Shown one piece after another: positions 45,123 to 53,227 of a DNA stretch of 64,000 nt. Location: the IMG/VR virus record IMGVR_UViG_3300032323_000894, positions 1-64,000 of that record; one strand, written 5' to 3'. A program made the translations under genes and the position numbers. Every line of letters begins with the position of its first letter. Positions within the stretch are counted from its first letter, which is position 1. Under the pieces are notes generated by a model, which was not told the DNA's origin, ran no database searches, and saw nothing but the letters and a program-made list of their open reading frames with translations. This DNA is from a virus.

Positions 45123-45595
45123 TGAAAGACGACTCTGGTAACAGGAGATTTTACGGGGTATACAGAGGTACAGTAACTAACGTAAAAGACCCAGAAAACA
45201 AGAAGAGAATCAAGGCTAGGGTACCCCAAGTATTGGGTGATGGAACCACGGACTGGATGTGGTGTAGCGACTACTCTGCGCAGAGCGCTGTTCCGCCGTC
45301 GATTGGTCAAGGTATTTGGGTAATGTTTGAGGGAGGAGACCCCTCTTTCCCTGTATGGACTGGTACTTTCGGTACGCATAAAGGCACTGGACACCAGGTA
45401 AATATACGGCCATTAAATACTGGGTCTTATCCATCTACGGTTAAGCTTAGGTCTACTGGTTCTGGGGCCAAAGAGCTTGATTTAATCGCTACGGTAATAG
45501 CTATAGCAAAAACGGTGGAAGATATACGCCTGTCTTTAAACTCTCATGGTGGTGGCGAGTTTGAATCGCCCCCTACAGACGTACAAAACTATTAG
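45122..45595 (+). CDS. Baseplate spike OB-fold protein (gp5/gpV-like)
   Basis: A 157-residue protein. The first 100 residues fit the OB fold of tail spikes (FYGVYRGTVTNVKDPENKKR, IKARVPQVLG, WMWCSDYS, IWVMFEGGDPSFPVWTGTF). The C-terminal 50 residues form a helix and a Gly-rich tail (NSHGGGEF) instead of a long beta-helix. It would form the base of the membrane-puncturing tip. It shares its first base with the upstream stop. Confidence 0.85.
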   Translation: MKDDSGNRRFYGVYRGTVTNVKDPENKKRIKARVPQVLGDGTTDWMWCSDYSAQSAVPPSIGQGIWVMFEGGDPSFPVWTGTFGTHKGTGHQVNIRPLNTGSYPSTVKLRSTGSGAKELDLIATVIAIAKTVEDIRLSLNSHGGGEFESPPTDVQNY

Positions 45596-45652
45596 TTCAC
45601 CAAATAATTACCCTGTAAAACAGCGAAAATAGAACTATATTTAGGAGATTTA

Positions 45653-46123
45653 ATGCCATCTAACTACCCTTCCAGCATCAAGGTCTGGTCACCAACCGAT
45701 GCGGGATTTAACTATCCAGAAGATTTAAAAGAGGTTGTTTACGCTCGCCACGTTACTACTATTTACGATGAAGTAACTGCTGTTCAGCAAGAATTAGGCG
45801 CAGGCTCTGGAGGACTAAAGACCAGTGTTATTGACAGTCTTTCTCCTTTTGACCCACTTACTAGCGGAAAAACTTGGCCAAATCTTAGGACAAGACTATT
45901 CAACATGGAACAAGGGGCTATTGACGGCTCCCTTAAGCGCGTAAGCATTTTAGGTGGGTCAACTATTACCCCATCTTCAGCTTCTACTGTAGGATTAACT
46001 GTTCGAGCTGCAACTGTACAAACGGCAAACTTAATTGAAATTAGAAACACAAGTAACGTTGTCAGAACCGCCTTTGGTTCTGATGGTCTAATCTCAGGAG
46101 TAATTGACGGCGGCAACGCTTAA
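45653..46123 (+). CDS. Small trimeric fibre-like protein
   Basis: A 156-residue protein with AGGAGA upstream. The C-terminal half STVGLTVRAATVQTANLIEI followed by RNTSNVVRTAFGSDGLISG is the beta-strand/loop unit typical of triple-beta-spiral or beta-prism fibres. The N-terminal part has an opening like baseplate-attached fibres (WSPTDAGFNYPEDLKEVVYA). It is probably a short tail fibre attached to the baseplate. A TATATT box lies 13 bases before the start, but no clear -35 is seen. Confidence 0.65.
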   Translation: MPSNYPSSIKVWSPTDAGFNYPEDLKEVVYARHVTTIYDEVTAVQQELGAGSGGLKTSVIDSLSPFDPLTSGKTWPNLRTRLFNMEQGAIDGSLKRVSILGGSTITPSSASTVGLTVRAATVQTANLIEIRNTSNVVRTAFGSDGLISGVIDGGNA

Positions 46124-46133
46124 GGAGAATTAA

Positions 46134-49100
46134 ATGGGACTCTATAACGTTGCGGGGTACGATTCTGGTGATATTTACGGAGATATTCCAAAACTCCAGT
46201 ACTACTCAGAACCTTTTAGGTCGATAGCAGTTAGCTATACCCAAATTGAACTTACTTGGGTAATTCCTTCTGGTGACTTTTTTGAACTGAGAGTAGTAAG
46301 AAGTACCGATGGATTTCCAGAAACTTCTGAAGACGGCGCTGTAGTCTATTCGTGGAACGTAACTACTGCAGGAGTTCTAGAGTCTAGTTTCTTAGACGGA
46401 GAAGACTCCTCAATACCACTAGTTCCTGGAAGATTTACTTATTACAGGATTTGGCTAAAAAATGCGCTTGGTAATTGGGTAATTGCTGCAGACTCGTACA
46501 CCCTGCTACCAATCAATCACACTACGTATTCCCCTGATGGAACAGCGCTAGTAACAACCAAAAATAAACTTCTTGAAGTGCTTCCTAAAGTATTTACTAC
46601 GGCTTCTCAGTCTCCTTTGGATGAGATTGACCCTAACTCTGATTTAGCTAAGTTTTTAGAAGGACCAGCATTTGAATTAGATAGAATGCTAACTTATGCT
46701 GAGCTACTTCTTCCCCTAGAAAGTAACAGGCTAGTTGGCCCTGAGATATTGTTGCTTCAAAGTTTGCAGCTAGGAGTTCCACTAGAGCCCTACTTAGCAA
46801 CTAAACAGCAAAGACGCCTAACCCGTGAAGCTCTGTACATCTATCAAAACAAAGGAACTTACGCTGGTTTAGAGGCGTTTGTAGAAAGTTTTACTGGATT
46901 TGCTCCCGACATTTCTCCCTCCCCAAACCTAGTTCTAAGTCCACAAGACAGCAGCTTTACTGGTGGATTTGGTTTTTGGAGACCTGTAGGAGACGCAACC
47001 CTTGACCTAGAAACTACAGTACCAGGGGTTGGTCCAGAGGTAGAGCCGTATGTAGACGATTACAGATATGTAGCAAAAATTACTGCAAACGAAGTTGGCG
47101 CAAGAATCATAAATGGAACTGACGACCCTATTAGACAAGGAACTCCAGTAAAAGCTGGAGAAGCTTATGTATTTTCTGGATACGGTAAGGCTGCAGACGA
47201 AACCACTATGGGCGTATCTGCCTACGCTCTTTGGTACAACTACAAAGGCGAGTTAATCGACATAGACCCACCAAGAACGTTTGTTCAAACTCCACAATCT
47301 GTTACAGACGAGTGGACTCGGTTTGAATTTGTTGGAAGAGCTCCTGGCGTAGTTCGTGACGTTTCTGCATACAGTATCGAAGACGGGATAATTACTTTAT
47401 TTTTGTCTACTTTGAACGTCATGGTTAGAGGCGAAACCATCATTGTTGATGGGGTCAGTGATGACGTAGATGGGATTTACCAAATTGAAGGTGCTGGGGA
47501 CATTACGGAAATTCCAGAAGGCGGAATTGCTGGTCTTTTAGGTTCTAATTTAAACCAAATTTACCTAGCAACTAGCTTACCCGATACTCCTACCACAGAA
47601 GTAAGCGGAACTATTACTGAAGCAACCCCTGATGTTGGACCTACAACGTACGTCATTATGGCTGGAGAAATTGTAGACGGTGAGGCCACTGTAACGTTTG
47701 CTCTTCCTCACGATTTAGTTGTTGGAGACAAAATCGTAATTCAAGCTATGAGCTCGTACTTTAGCTACGGACTGCACACTATAACTGGTGTTGGAGTAAA
47801 CACTGTAGAATTTAGCATTTTTGAACCGTTTACTGGAGAGCCTGCAGTAGACGTTAGTGAGTCTTTTCCTGTAACTGGAGTTCCTTATGGAGGTGCTGTA
47901 AAAATTATTCCAGGGACTGGGACACCACTTGAGCCTGCAGTTTACGGTGGGTTTGAGCTCGTGTGTGCGACCACTGGAACACTGTACCTAGACCTATTCC
48001 AAATGGCGTCGTTCACTGTACAGGAATTTCACGAAGCTCGCGGTGTAGAGATGTTCTTAAACCCTACAAAAACTAACTATTTAAGGAACCCTGGATTCAA
48101 CCCTACAACGCTAGCATTAACTTGGTCAATTGCGGCCCAAGATTATCAGAGTGTAGATAGAACAGACGAGCCTCTTGAACTGCTAGAAGACGGTTACTCT
48201 TTAGAAGTAGAGACTCTAAACTGCGTGCCCACTTACCTTATGACTGCATACTCAGTTTCTGATGGAGTTGCTGAAGTAACTATAGGAACAAACGAACTTA
48301 GCGCTGGAGATGTGGTCCTAATTACGGGAGCAGGTCTGCAACCTGTTTACGGACAGCACCTAGTGCTCGCAGCTACTCCTACCACAGTTAGTTTTGCCCT
48401 AGAGTTACCAGACATTCCGACTACTCCAGCAGTAGCTGCAGTAACGCATCTTAAGTACGTAATGGTCGGATACTTGGTTAATAACAATATTGCTACAGTT
48501 ACGTTTACTGGTCCACACGGCATTGAAGAAGGTCAAATTGTTGACATTTCAGGTTTTGTTTCTAGCCCTATTTTGGGACAGCATTTAGTTACGGATATTG
48601 GCGCTAGCACTATTAGCTTTGCTTTTCAGGCCCCTAACAGTACTACAGTACCGTTAACTGCGGCAGTTACGGCGCTAACAACGGTCTCTACTAACTCGAC
48701 CATTATTGGCTCTGGAAAGTTTGTCAGCGCATCTTTTTACGCAAAAACTCTTGAGGAAAACTCTGAAGAAACCTTCACAGTAGTTATATCCGCAGTAAAC
48801 CTGTTAACACAACAGCCTGTATTTTCAACATCATTTCAAATAGAGGTTACCAATGAATTACAGCGATTTAACAAAGAGCTATTTGTTTCTAAAGTAGAGC
48901 CTGAAATTTATATAATAAATCTGACAATAGCTGGAAATACTAAGGGAAATACCGTGTACTTTGACAGAGCTGTAGTAGAGAATTCTTTTACTCCTACAGA
49001 TTACTTTGATGGGGATTTCCCAGCTTCTTACGGAGCTGTTTGGGAATCTATCCCGTTTGCCTCTGCTTCTCACTTGTACCCAAACCTTGCCATAAAAATG

Positions 49101-49196
49101 ACTAGATTAAAACAAGAGCTGGAAAAGTATCTTCCAATTAATACTTCGTTCTTGGTTCAATGGCATGGCGGCGGAATAGCCAAACCTTCAATTTAG
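46134..49196 (+). CDS. Large gpI-like tail protein with repeated beta modules
   Basis: A 1020-residue protein. An N-terminal fibronectin-like domain (about residues 20-130) is followed by a P2 gpI-like baseplate domain (about residues 140-260: LEVLPKVFTTAS, FLEGPAFELDRMLTYAEL and KQQRRLTREALYIYQNKGTY AGLE region). Carbohydrate-binding-like sandwiches (SFTGGFGFWRPVGDATLDL) come next. Four copies of a beta unit of the form dG.atVtf..phg...Gd.v.I.g.....G.H.v....tT.sFa, around residues 425-465, 500-560, 700-760 and 785-845, complete it. It probably links wedges to the tail fibres and binds glycans. Confidence 0.8.
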   Translation: MGLYNVAGYDSGDIYGDIPKLQYYSEPFRSIAVSYTQIELTWVIPSGDFFELRVVRSTDGFPETSEDGAVVYSWNVTTAGVLESSFLDGEDSSIPLVPGRFTYYRIWLKNALGNWVIAADSYTLLPINHTTYSPDGTALVTTKNKLLEVLPKVFTTASQSPLDEIDPNSDLAKFLEGPAFELDRMLTYAELLLPLESNRLVGPEILLLQSLQLGVPLEPYLATKQQRRLTREALYIYQNKGTYAGLEAFVESFTGFAPDISPSPNLVLSPQDSSFTGGFGFWRPVGDATLDLETTVPGVGPEVEPYVDDYRYVAKITANEVGARIINGTDDPIRQGTPVKAGEAYVFSGYGKAADETTMGVSAYALWYNYKGELIDIDPPRTFVQTPQSVTDEWTRFEFVGRAPGVVRDVSAYSIEDGIITLFLSTLNVMVRGETIIVDGVSDDVDGIYQIEGAGDITEIPEGGIAGLLGSNLNQIYLATSLPDTPTTEVSGTITEATPDVGPTTYVIMAGEIVDGEATVTFALPHDLVVGDKIVIQAMSSYFSYGLHTITGVGVNTVEFSIFEPFTGEPAVDVSESFPVTGVPYGGAVKIIPGTGTPLEPAVYGGFELVCATTGTLYLDLFQMASFTVQEFHEARGVEMFLNPTKTNYLRNPGFNPTTLALTWSIAAQDYQSVDRTDEPLELLEDGYSLEVETLNCVPTYLMTAYSVSDGVAEVTIGTNELSAGDVVLITGAGLQPVYGQHLVLAATPTTVSFALELPDIPTTPAVAAVTHLKYVMVGYLVNNNIATVTFTGPHGIEEGQIVDISGFVSSPILGQHLVTDIGASTISFAFQAPNSTTVPLTAAVTALTTVSTNSTIIGSGKFVSASFYAKTLEENSEETFTVVISAVNLLTQQPVFSTSFQIEVTNELQRFNKELFVSKVEPEIYIINLTIAGNTKGNTVYFDRAVVENSFTPTDYFDGDFPASYGAVWESIPFASASHLYPNLAIKMTRLKQELEKYLPINTSFLVQWHGGGIAKPSI

Positions 49197-49211
49197 TGCT
49201 ACTATCTAGCC

Positions 49212-49484
49212 ATGGATACTTTAGCTCACGTAATAGTTGCAGGCCTTGGAGTCGCCTTTATATTAGCCACAATTGACGATTTGTTAGGTCGGTACTTCCC
49301 TACTAAATGGGTAAAGGTCGTCTTAACCCTCCCCCTTTCTCTGTTACTCGTTTCCCCTTTAGGTGCTTACACCTTTGGTCAGTTGGTCGTCTTGGGTATT
49401 GCGGCAGGATTTTTTTCACTCTCGGCTTTACTTTTAATCAATCGACCTGTTAGTATACAAACTTCACCACGACGGAGAATTTAA
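49212..49484 (+). CDS. Small membrane protein, candidate holin
   Basis: A 90-residue protein with three hydrophobic segments (about residues 3-22, 33-54 and 57-79: VIVAGLGVAFILATIDDLLG, VVLTLPLSLLLVSPLGAY, LVVLGIAAGFFSLSALLLI), a short acidic loop, and a basic C-terminus (SPRRRI). Size and topology fit a holin, and it ends the late region. No endolysin gene is adjacent in this window, so a different small membrane role is possible. The putative replication promoter lies inside its 3' end. Confidence 0.5.
   Translation: MDTLAHVIVAGLGVAFILATIDDLLGRYFPTKWVKVVLTLPLSLLLVSPLGAYTFGQLVVLGIAAGFFSLSALLLINRPVSIQTSPRRRI
49428..49456 (+). promoter_or_regulatory. Candidate promoter for the replication operon
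   Basis: TTACTT (49428-49433) is followed after 17 bases by TAGTAT (49451-49456), the same -10 word as upstream of 14004 and 21396. Transcription would start near 49464 and give a short leader with an AAGGAG site for GTG 49498. Confidence 0.5.
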
Positions 49485-49497
49485 AAAAGGAGTAAGA

Positions 49498-50496
49498 GTG
49501 GGGCACTCAGACGAGCTACTACTGCTGTCGCTTTCTGCAAACGAAGCCCGCACGCTACTCGCACTCCGCCACCTTTCCGACCGTGACGGAAAAATTGTTG
49601 CCACGATGGAAGAGCTAGGCATACTTACCAAGTACAGCCGTGAAACTCTCCGTGTTGCCGTACGTAGTCTAGAAGACCGCGGCCTAATCACAACCAGACG
49701 TACCAAGAGAAACCTAGGTAAGTTGTACAAAAATGAGTACCAACTTATCCAAGAAAATCTGGCATCAGAAGACAAAAAGCAGGAAAATCTGGCATCACCT
49801 GCAGAGGTATTTGCACAGAAATTTCTGGCATCAACAGCTGGTACTGACGATATAGGAGTACCTAGTACCAATAGTAAGTCAATAGTATTAAATACTACGT
49901 ATTTAATACCGAGCGAGGCTCGAGAGGAAGAATTCAAGGAGGTCAAATTGGTGAACAAATGGCAGGACGACGATGACCACATTGGCGGTTTCGGTTTACT
50001 TGATGGCGAGGTGCGGGCTTCACTGAAGCCAGTGCCAGTATCCAAGCGCAACCCCAAGACCAGATGGCAGAGACCACAGGATGACTGGACTCCAGCGGAT
50101 GTCGCCACAGAGTTTTCCTATCGGATGTACCAGAAGATTAACAACGCCCCTGCGATGATTAACACCGCAGAGCTACGTGGTGCTTTAGCTGCTTACCGCA
50201 AGCGTTACAACACCAACGCCACTATCGAGATGTCCGTCATGGAGAAGTTCTTTGGTGATGCTAGAATTTGGACTGACGCAAAAAAGGCCCCGCACTTCGC
50301 TCACAAAATATTTCTTCGGTTGATGACTACGGAAACCGCTAATGTTATGGATGAGCTGGGTATGAACGAGCCAGTGTCAACAGAGCCAGCACGAAGCAAC
50401 TACGTTTATGCTTCCGATGGGTCCAGATTTGACAACTCAATTCCAGGCCGTGTAGATTTACAGCGGTACGAGGAAAAACTACGGAGGGTAAAATGA
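49498..50496 (+). CDS. Winged-helix replication initiator-like protein
   Basis: A 332-residue protein starting at GTG 49498, with AAAGGAG upstream. Residues about 1-80 are a winged helix (LSANEARTLLALRHLSDRDG, LTKYSRETLRVAVRSLEDRG LIT region). A repeat linker (three ENLAS/KFLAS copies, residues 86-112) overlaps the putative origin. Residues about 195-275 form a helical domain (WTPADVATEFSYRMYQKINN). The order initiator then DnaC-like loader mirrors lambda O/P, so it probably binds the origin and recruits the helicase through the loader. Confidence 0.75.
   Translation: MGHSDELLLLSLSANEARTLLALRHLSDRDGKIVATMEELGILTKYSRETLRVAVRSLEDRGLITTRRTKRNLGKLYKNEYQLIQENLASEDKKQENLASPAEVFAQKFLASTAGTDDIGVPSTNSKSIVLNTTYLIPSEAREEEFKEVKLVNKWQDDDDHIGGFGLLDGEVRASLKPVPVSKRNPKTRWQRPQDDWTPADVATEFSYRMYQKINNAPAMINTAELRGALAAYRKRYNTNATIEMSVMEKFFGDARIWTDAKKAPHFAHKIFLRLMTTETANVMDELGMNEPVSTEPARSNYVYASDGSRFDNSIPGRVDLQRYEEKLRRVK
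49754..49833 (+). repeat. Iteron-like direct repeats
   Basis: The core TCTGGCATCA occurs at 49758-49767, 49788-49797 and 49824-49833, preceded by an A-run in each (AAAA, AAAA, AAATT). Spacings are 30 and 36 bases, so the frame is kept. They encode ENLAS, ENLAS and KFLAS. Confidence 0.6.
49885..49909 (+). repeat. Perfect AT-rich inverted repeat
   Basis: GTATTAAATAC (49885-49895), a 3-base spacer TAC, then GTATTTAATAC (49899-49909). All 11 positions pair. It lies just right of the iteron-like repeats. Confidence 0.8.
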
Positions 50497-51218
50497 GTTA
50501 CGAACTTTCACAGCTAGACCCAATGAAGATGCATTGGCTACTTAGGACCTCAAATATTCCACGTCGTTTTATCGGAATGGATAGAGCAGACCTAGAGGCG
50601 CACGCTGGCTCCTTCCCAAAAATTATAGACAGCTGGCTAGAGCTTGTTATGGAAAAGCAAATCATTAAGCAAATTGGTGGGCTGGGAACTACGGGTACTG
50701 GGCTACTATTTGACGGTGCCCCAGGACTAGGAAAGACAACACATGCTGTTGTTGCTGCCACAGAGCTTTTAAGGTCACTACCAGACGAAGCTAAAGAGGC
50801 AAGAGAAATTTTAGGCTTTCGCGAACAGGACTACGGTATGCACTGCCGTCCTGTCTATTACATGACCTACCCCGAGTTTTTAGCCCGTAAAAAGGCAATG
50901 TTTGATGCTGACCCAGAGACCAAGAAAGAGATGTTTTTGGAGATGGAAGGCTTCCATGGAAGAGCCAAAGAAGACCACATGAACGTCCGTGTACTGGTCC
51001 TAGACGACCTTGGAAAGGAATATAAGGGGTCTGGGTTCAATGACGCCTCATTTGACGAAATCCTGCGTTCCAGATACGATAGAGCCCTACCAACAATTAT
51101 TACTACAAACGTAATGCGTGATGATTGGGCTACGCAGTATGGTAAAGCTATGGGTAGTTTCGCCTTCGAAGCATTCAGAAGAGTTGAGATAATAGGAGAG
51201 GACAGGCGTAAAAAATGA
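50493..51218 (+). CDS. DnaC-like helicase loader ATPase
   Basis: A 241-residue AAA+ ATPase with Walker A GAPGLGKTT (residues 75-83) and Walker B VLVLDDLGKE, followed by a sensor-type TIITTNVMRDDW (as in DnaC/IstB-like loaders). It would load the DnaB-like helicase encoded at 51956 at the origin. It overlaps the initiator by 4 bases (ATGA). No other domain is attached. Confidence 0.88.
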   Translation: MSYELSQLDPMKMHWLLRTSNIPRRFIGMDRADLEAHAGSFPKIIDSWLELVMEKQIIKQIGGLGTTGTGLLFDGAPGLGKTTHAVVAATELLRSLPDEAKEAREILGFREQDYGMHCRPVYYMTYPEFLARKKAMFDADPETKKEMFLEMEGFHGRAKEDHMNVRVLVLDDLGKEYKGSGFNDASFDEILRSRYDRALPTIITTNVMRDDWATQYGKAMGSFAFEAFRRVEIIGEDRRKK

Positions 51219-51229
51219 GAGGTTTAGAC

Positions 51230-51523
51230 ATGGAAATTGACTGGAGAACAGTCCAGCTATTTTTAGATGACTCTGGTGTTTCTGAAGTAGAGATTGACGC
51301 CGAAGATTCTTCCAAAGTTAGATGCGACTGTAGGGCATTCTCTAAGTCATCACGCTGTAAGCACACGCGCTATGTTCGCGCAGAGATGCTTCGTAACGAA
51401 GGAAATTACGCCATAAAAGTTCCTATGGATATTTCTGACGAAGAGGCTTTAGATGCCATGTCTTCTTCCGCAACTTTTAGAGAGTTTATTCTTAAGTACG
51501 GTAAGGTAGAGGTAATTGATTAA
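51230..51523 (+). CDS. SWIM-type zinc-finger protein
   Basis: A 97-residue protein starting at ATG 51230 with GAGAGG 7 bases upstream; ATG 51215 in the same frame overlaps the loader stop and is an alternative. Residues about 33-50 read VRCDCRAFSKSSRCKHTRY, a SWIM finger (C-x-C...C-x-H) that binds zinc and is used in protein or DNA interaction. The rest is acidic with a helical C-terminus. It lies between loader and helicase, so a replication-accessory role is likely from context. Confidence 0.75.
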   Translation: MEIDWRTVQLFLDDSGVSEVEIDAEDSSKVRCDCRAFSKSSRCKHTRYVRAEMLRNEGNYAIKVPMDISDEEALDAMSSSATFREFILKYGKVEVID

Positions 51524-51932
51524 TGGCGATATCTCCAATGAGACGTCCCCAAGAATTATCGTAGTAATAGACGTAGTCGCTAACTCAGAAATTTTTGAAG
51601 AGAAAAAGATTCTCAGGACAATAGTTGAGAGAAAAGTTGTATCGCTAAACAATGTTGCGCTGTCAGAGCTTTGGACCGTGTCAAATAAGTACGGACTATC
51701 AGTAGAACTTGCTGGGTTTGCAGATGAGCTGTGGACACAGGGACACCTAGACAGCTTTATGGAAAGACTCGAAAGACGCGGTGGAAACCCATTTAATTAC
51801 GCAGAACTATACAGCGATATAAATGAGTTCATTAGCGAGTTGCCTTACAGGACTAACCTAAAAGGCGTGGTAGATTTACGGGAGCGAATTGCAAGGTACG
51901 GTTCCTGGGGTATAGAATTAAATAATCTGTAA
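51516..51932 (+). CDS. Replication-region hypothetical protein
   Basis: A 138-residue protein starting at TTG 51516, with AAGGTAGAGG upstream. It begins with beta strands (PRIIVVIDVVANSEIFEEKK) and continues as helices (DSFMERLERRGGNPFNYAELY, RTNLKGVVDLRERIARYGSW). A Rossmann-like beta start (VVIDVV) is visible but no active-site motif is recognised. It overlaps the SWIM gene by 8 bases and lies directly before the DnaB-like helicase. Confidence 0.55.
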   Translation: MINGDISNETSPRIIVVIDVVANSEIFEEKKILRTIVERKVVSLNNVALSELWTVSNKYGLSVELAGFADELWTQGHLDSFMERLERRGGNPFNYAELYSDINEFISELPYRTNLKGVVDLRERIARYGSWGIELNNL

Positions 51933-51955
51933 TAGTAACGAGGGTAGAGGGTAGA

Positions 51956-53227
51956 ATGGCGTATGACAATGAGCATCGGCTCGTCAGCAAAGTCGTAAAA
52001 GACAGAAACATAATTCCTGTTCTTGAGCAGGGAATCAAAGACGACTGGTTTGTAGATGATGACCTTAGGCGTGTCTGGAAGTTTGTACGGGACCACTATG
52101 TCAACTACAGGGAAGTCCCAACTGCCGTAACCGTTGTAGACAACTTCCCTAACTTTAAAGTCCTAGATGTCGAAGACACTATTGACTACCTAATTGACAC
52201 CATAGTTGCGTTTAGACGTAGGACCATTACTCGAAACGGTATTGAGATTGTCGTCAATAAGATTGACATGAACGACCATGAGGCAGCTCTTATTGAGATG
52301 TCTAAGACAGTTTCGCTAGTCAATGAGCAAGGGGTTATAGGAACAACCCACATAGACCTTTCTGAGAACCCAGATAAGTTCTGGGAAGACTATGAGAACG
52401 TACAGGGCAACAAGTTACTAGGAGTTCCTACAGGCTTCAAAAAGATTGACGAAGCTACTGCTGGTCTTCAAGGCGGTCAGTTGATTACAGTTATTGCTCC
52501 ACCAAAGACTGGTAAGTCACAGATTATTCTTCGTATGGCCGCCAATGTTCACGAAGCTGGAATGGTCCCTATGTTTCAGTCTTTTGAGATGACAAACCAT
52601 GAGCAGGCTCAGAGGTACTTGTCTATGACTGCTCACATCAGTAACTCAAATCTTAGAAGAGGTAAACTCGACGTAGCTGAGGAAGACAAGCTGATTGGTC
52701 AAATAGAAAAGCTAAAACAATCTAAACCGTTTCACTTGGTAGACGCTGTGAACGGTCTGACTATTGACTCTTTACTAGCAAAAGCTGAGCAACTAAACCC
52801 AGACATACTTTTTGTAGACGGCGTATACCTGATGATGGACCAAGTTACTGGAGAAGCTAACACACCTCAGGCCCTGACCAACATAACTAGGGGCCTAAAA
52901 AGATTGGCCCAGAAACTAAACATACCAATCGTAATTTCTACCCAGACACTTCTTTGGAAGATGCGGGGCGGAAAAGTCTCTGCAGATTCAATTGGTTACT
53001 CATCCTCATTCTTCCAAGACTCGGATGTTATTTTAGGTTTAGAACCAGTTGAGGATAGTGACTACACTAGAAACTTACGTGTAGTTCAGTCTAGAAACTC
53101 CGCACCAGAAGCAACTCTAATTACTTGGATATGGGATACGGGTTGTTTCCATGACGTCCCAGATAAAAATAACCCTAGCGCCTCGTGCAAGTTCTGTGCA
53201 GTTTGGGGTACGAAACACTTATTATGA
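51956..53227 (+). CDS. DnaB-like replicative helicase
   Basis: A 423-residue hexameric helicase of the RecA-like DnaB type. The Walker A APPKTGKS (residues 181-188) is preceded by GLQGGQLITVI, the DnaB pre-motif, and followed by the Walker B ILFVDGVYLMM. The N-terminal domain (residues 1-120) is helical. C-terminal elements include RGLKRLAQKLNIPIVISTQT, DSIGYSSSFFQDSDVIL and a final CxxC pair. It unwinds DNA at the fork. Its last four bases overlap the primase start. Confidence 0.88.
   Translation: MAYDNEHRLVSKVVKDRNIIPVLEQGIKDDWFVDDDLRRVWKFVRDHYVNYREVPTAVTVVDNFPNFKVLDVEDTIDYLIDTIVAFRRRTITRNGIEIVVNKIDMNDHEAALIEMSKTVSLVNEQGVIGTTHIDLSENPDKFWEDYENVQGNKLLGVPTGFKKIDEATAGLQGGQLITVIAPPKTGKSQIILRMAANVHEAGMVPMFQSFEMTNHEQAQRYLSMTAHISNSNLRRGKLDVAEEDKLIGQIEKLKQSKPFHLVDAVNGLTIDSLLAKAEQLNPDILFVDGVYLMMDQVTGEANTPQALTNITRGLKRLAQKLNIPIVISTQTLLWKMRGGKVSADSIGYSSSFFQDSDVILGLEPVEDSDYTRNLRVVQSRNSAPEATLITWIWDTGCFHDVPDKNNPSASCKFCAVWGTKHLL

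Larger units (their letters stand above)
49754..49909 (+). other. Candidate replication origin inside the initiator gene
   Basis: Three iteron-like repeats (49754-49833) are followed by an AT-rich stretch (about 49845-49910) ending in a perfect 11-bp inverted repeat (49885-49909). The arrangement lies in the linker-coding part of the initiator gene and copies the layout of the lambda origin within gene O. Replication from here is inferred, not shown. Confidence 0.5.

Noticed and set aside
45596-45652. Promoter from TATATT before 45653
   Set aside because: No -35 box at proper spacing, and the gene has a normal AGGAGA site in line with the operon.
49212-49484. Endolysin partner next to the holin-like gene
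   Set aside because: The adjacent gene is a winged-helix replication protein; the only peptidoglycan enzyme seen is inside the tape measure.
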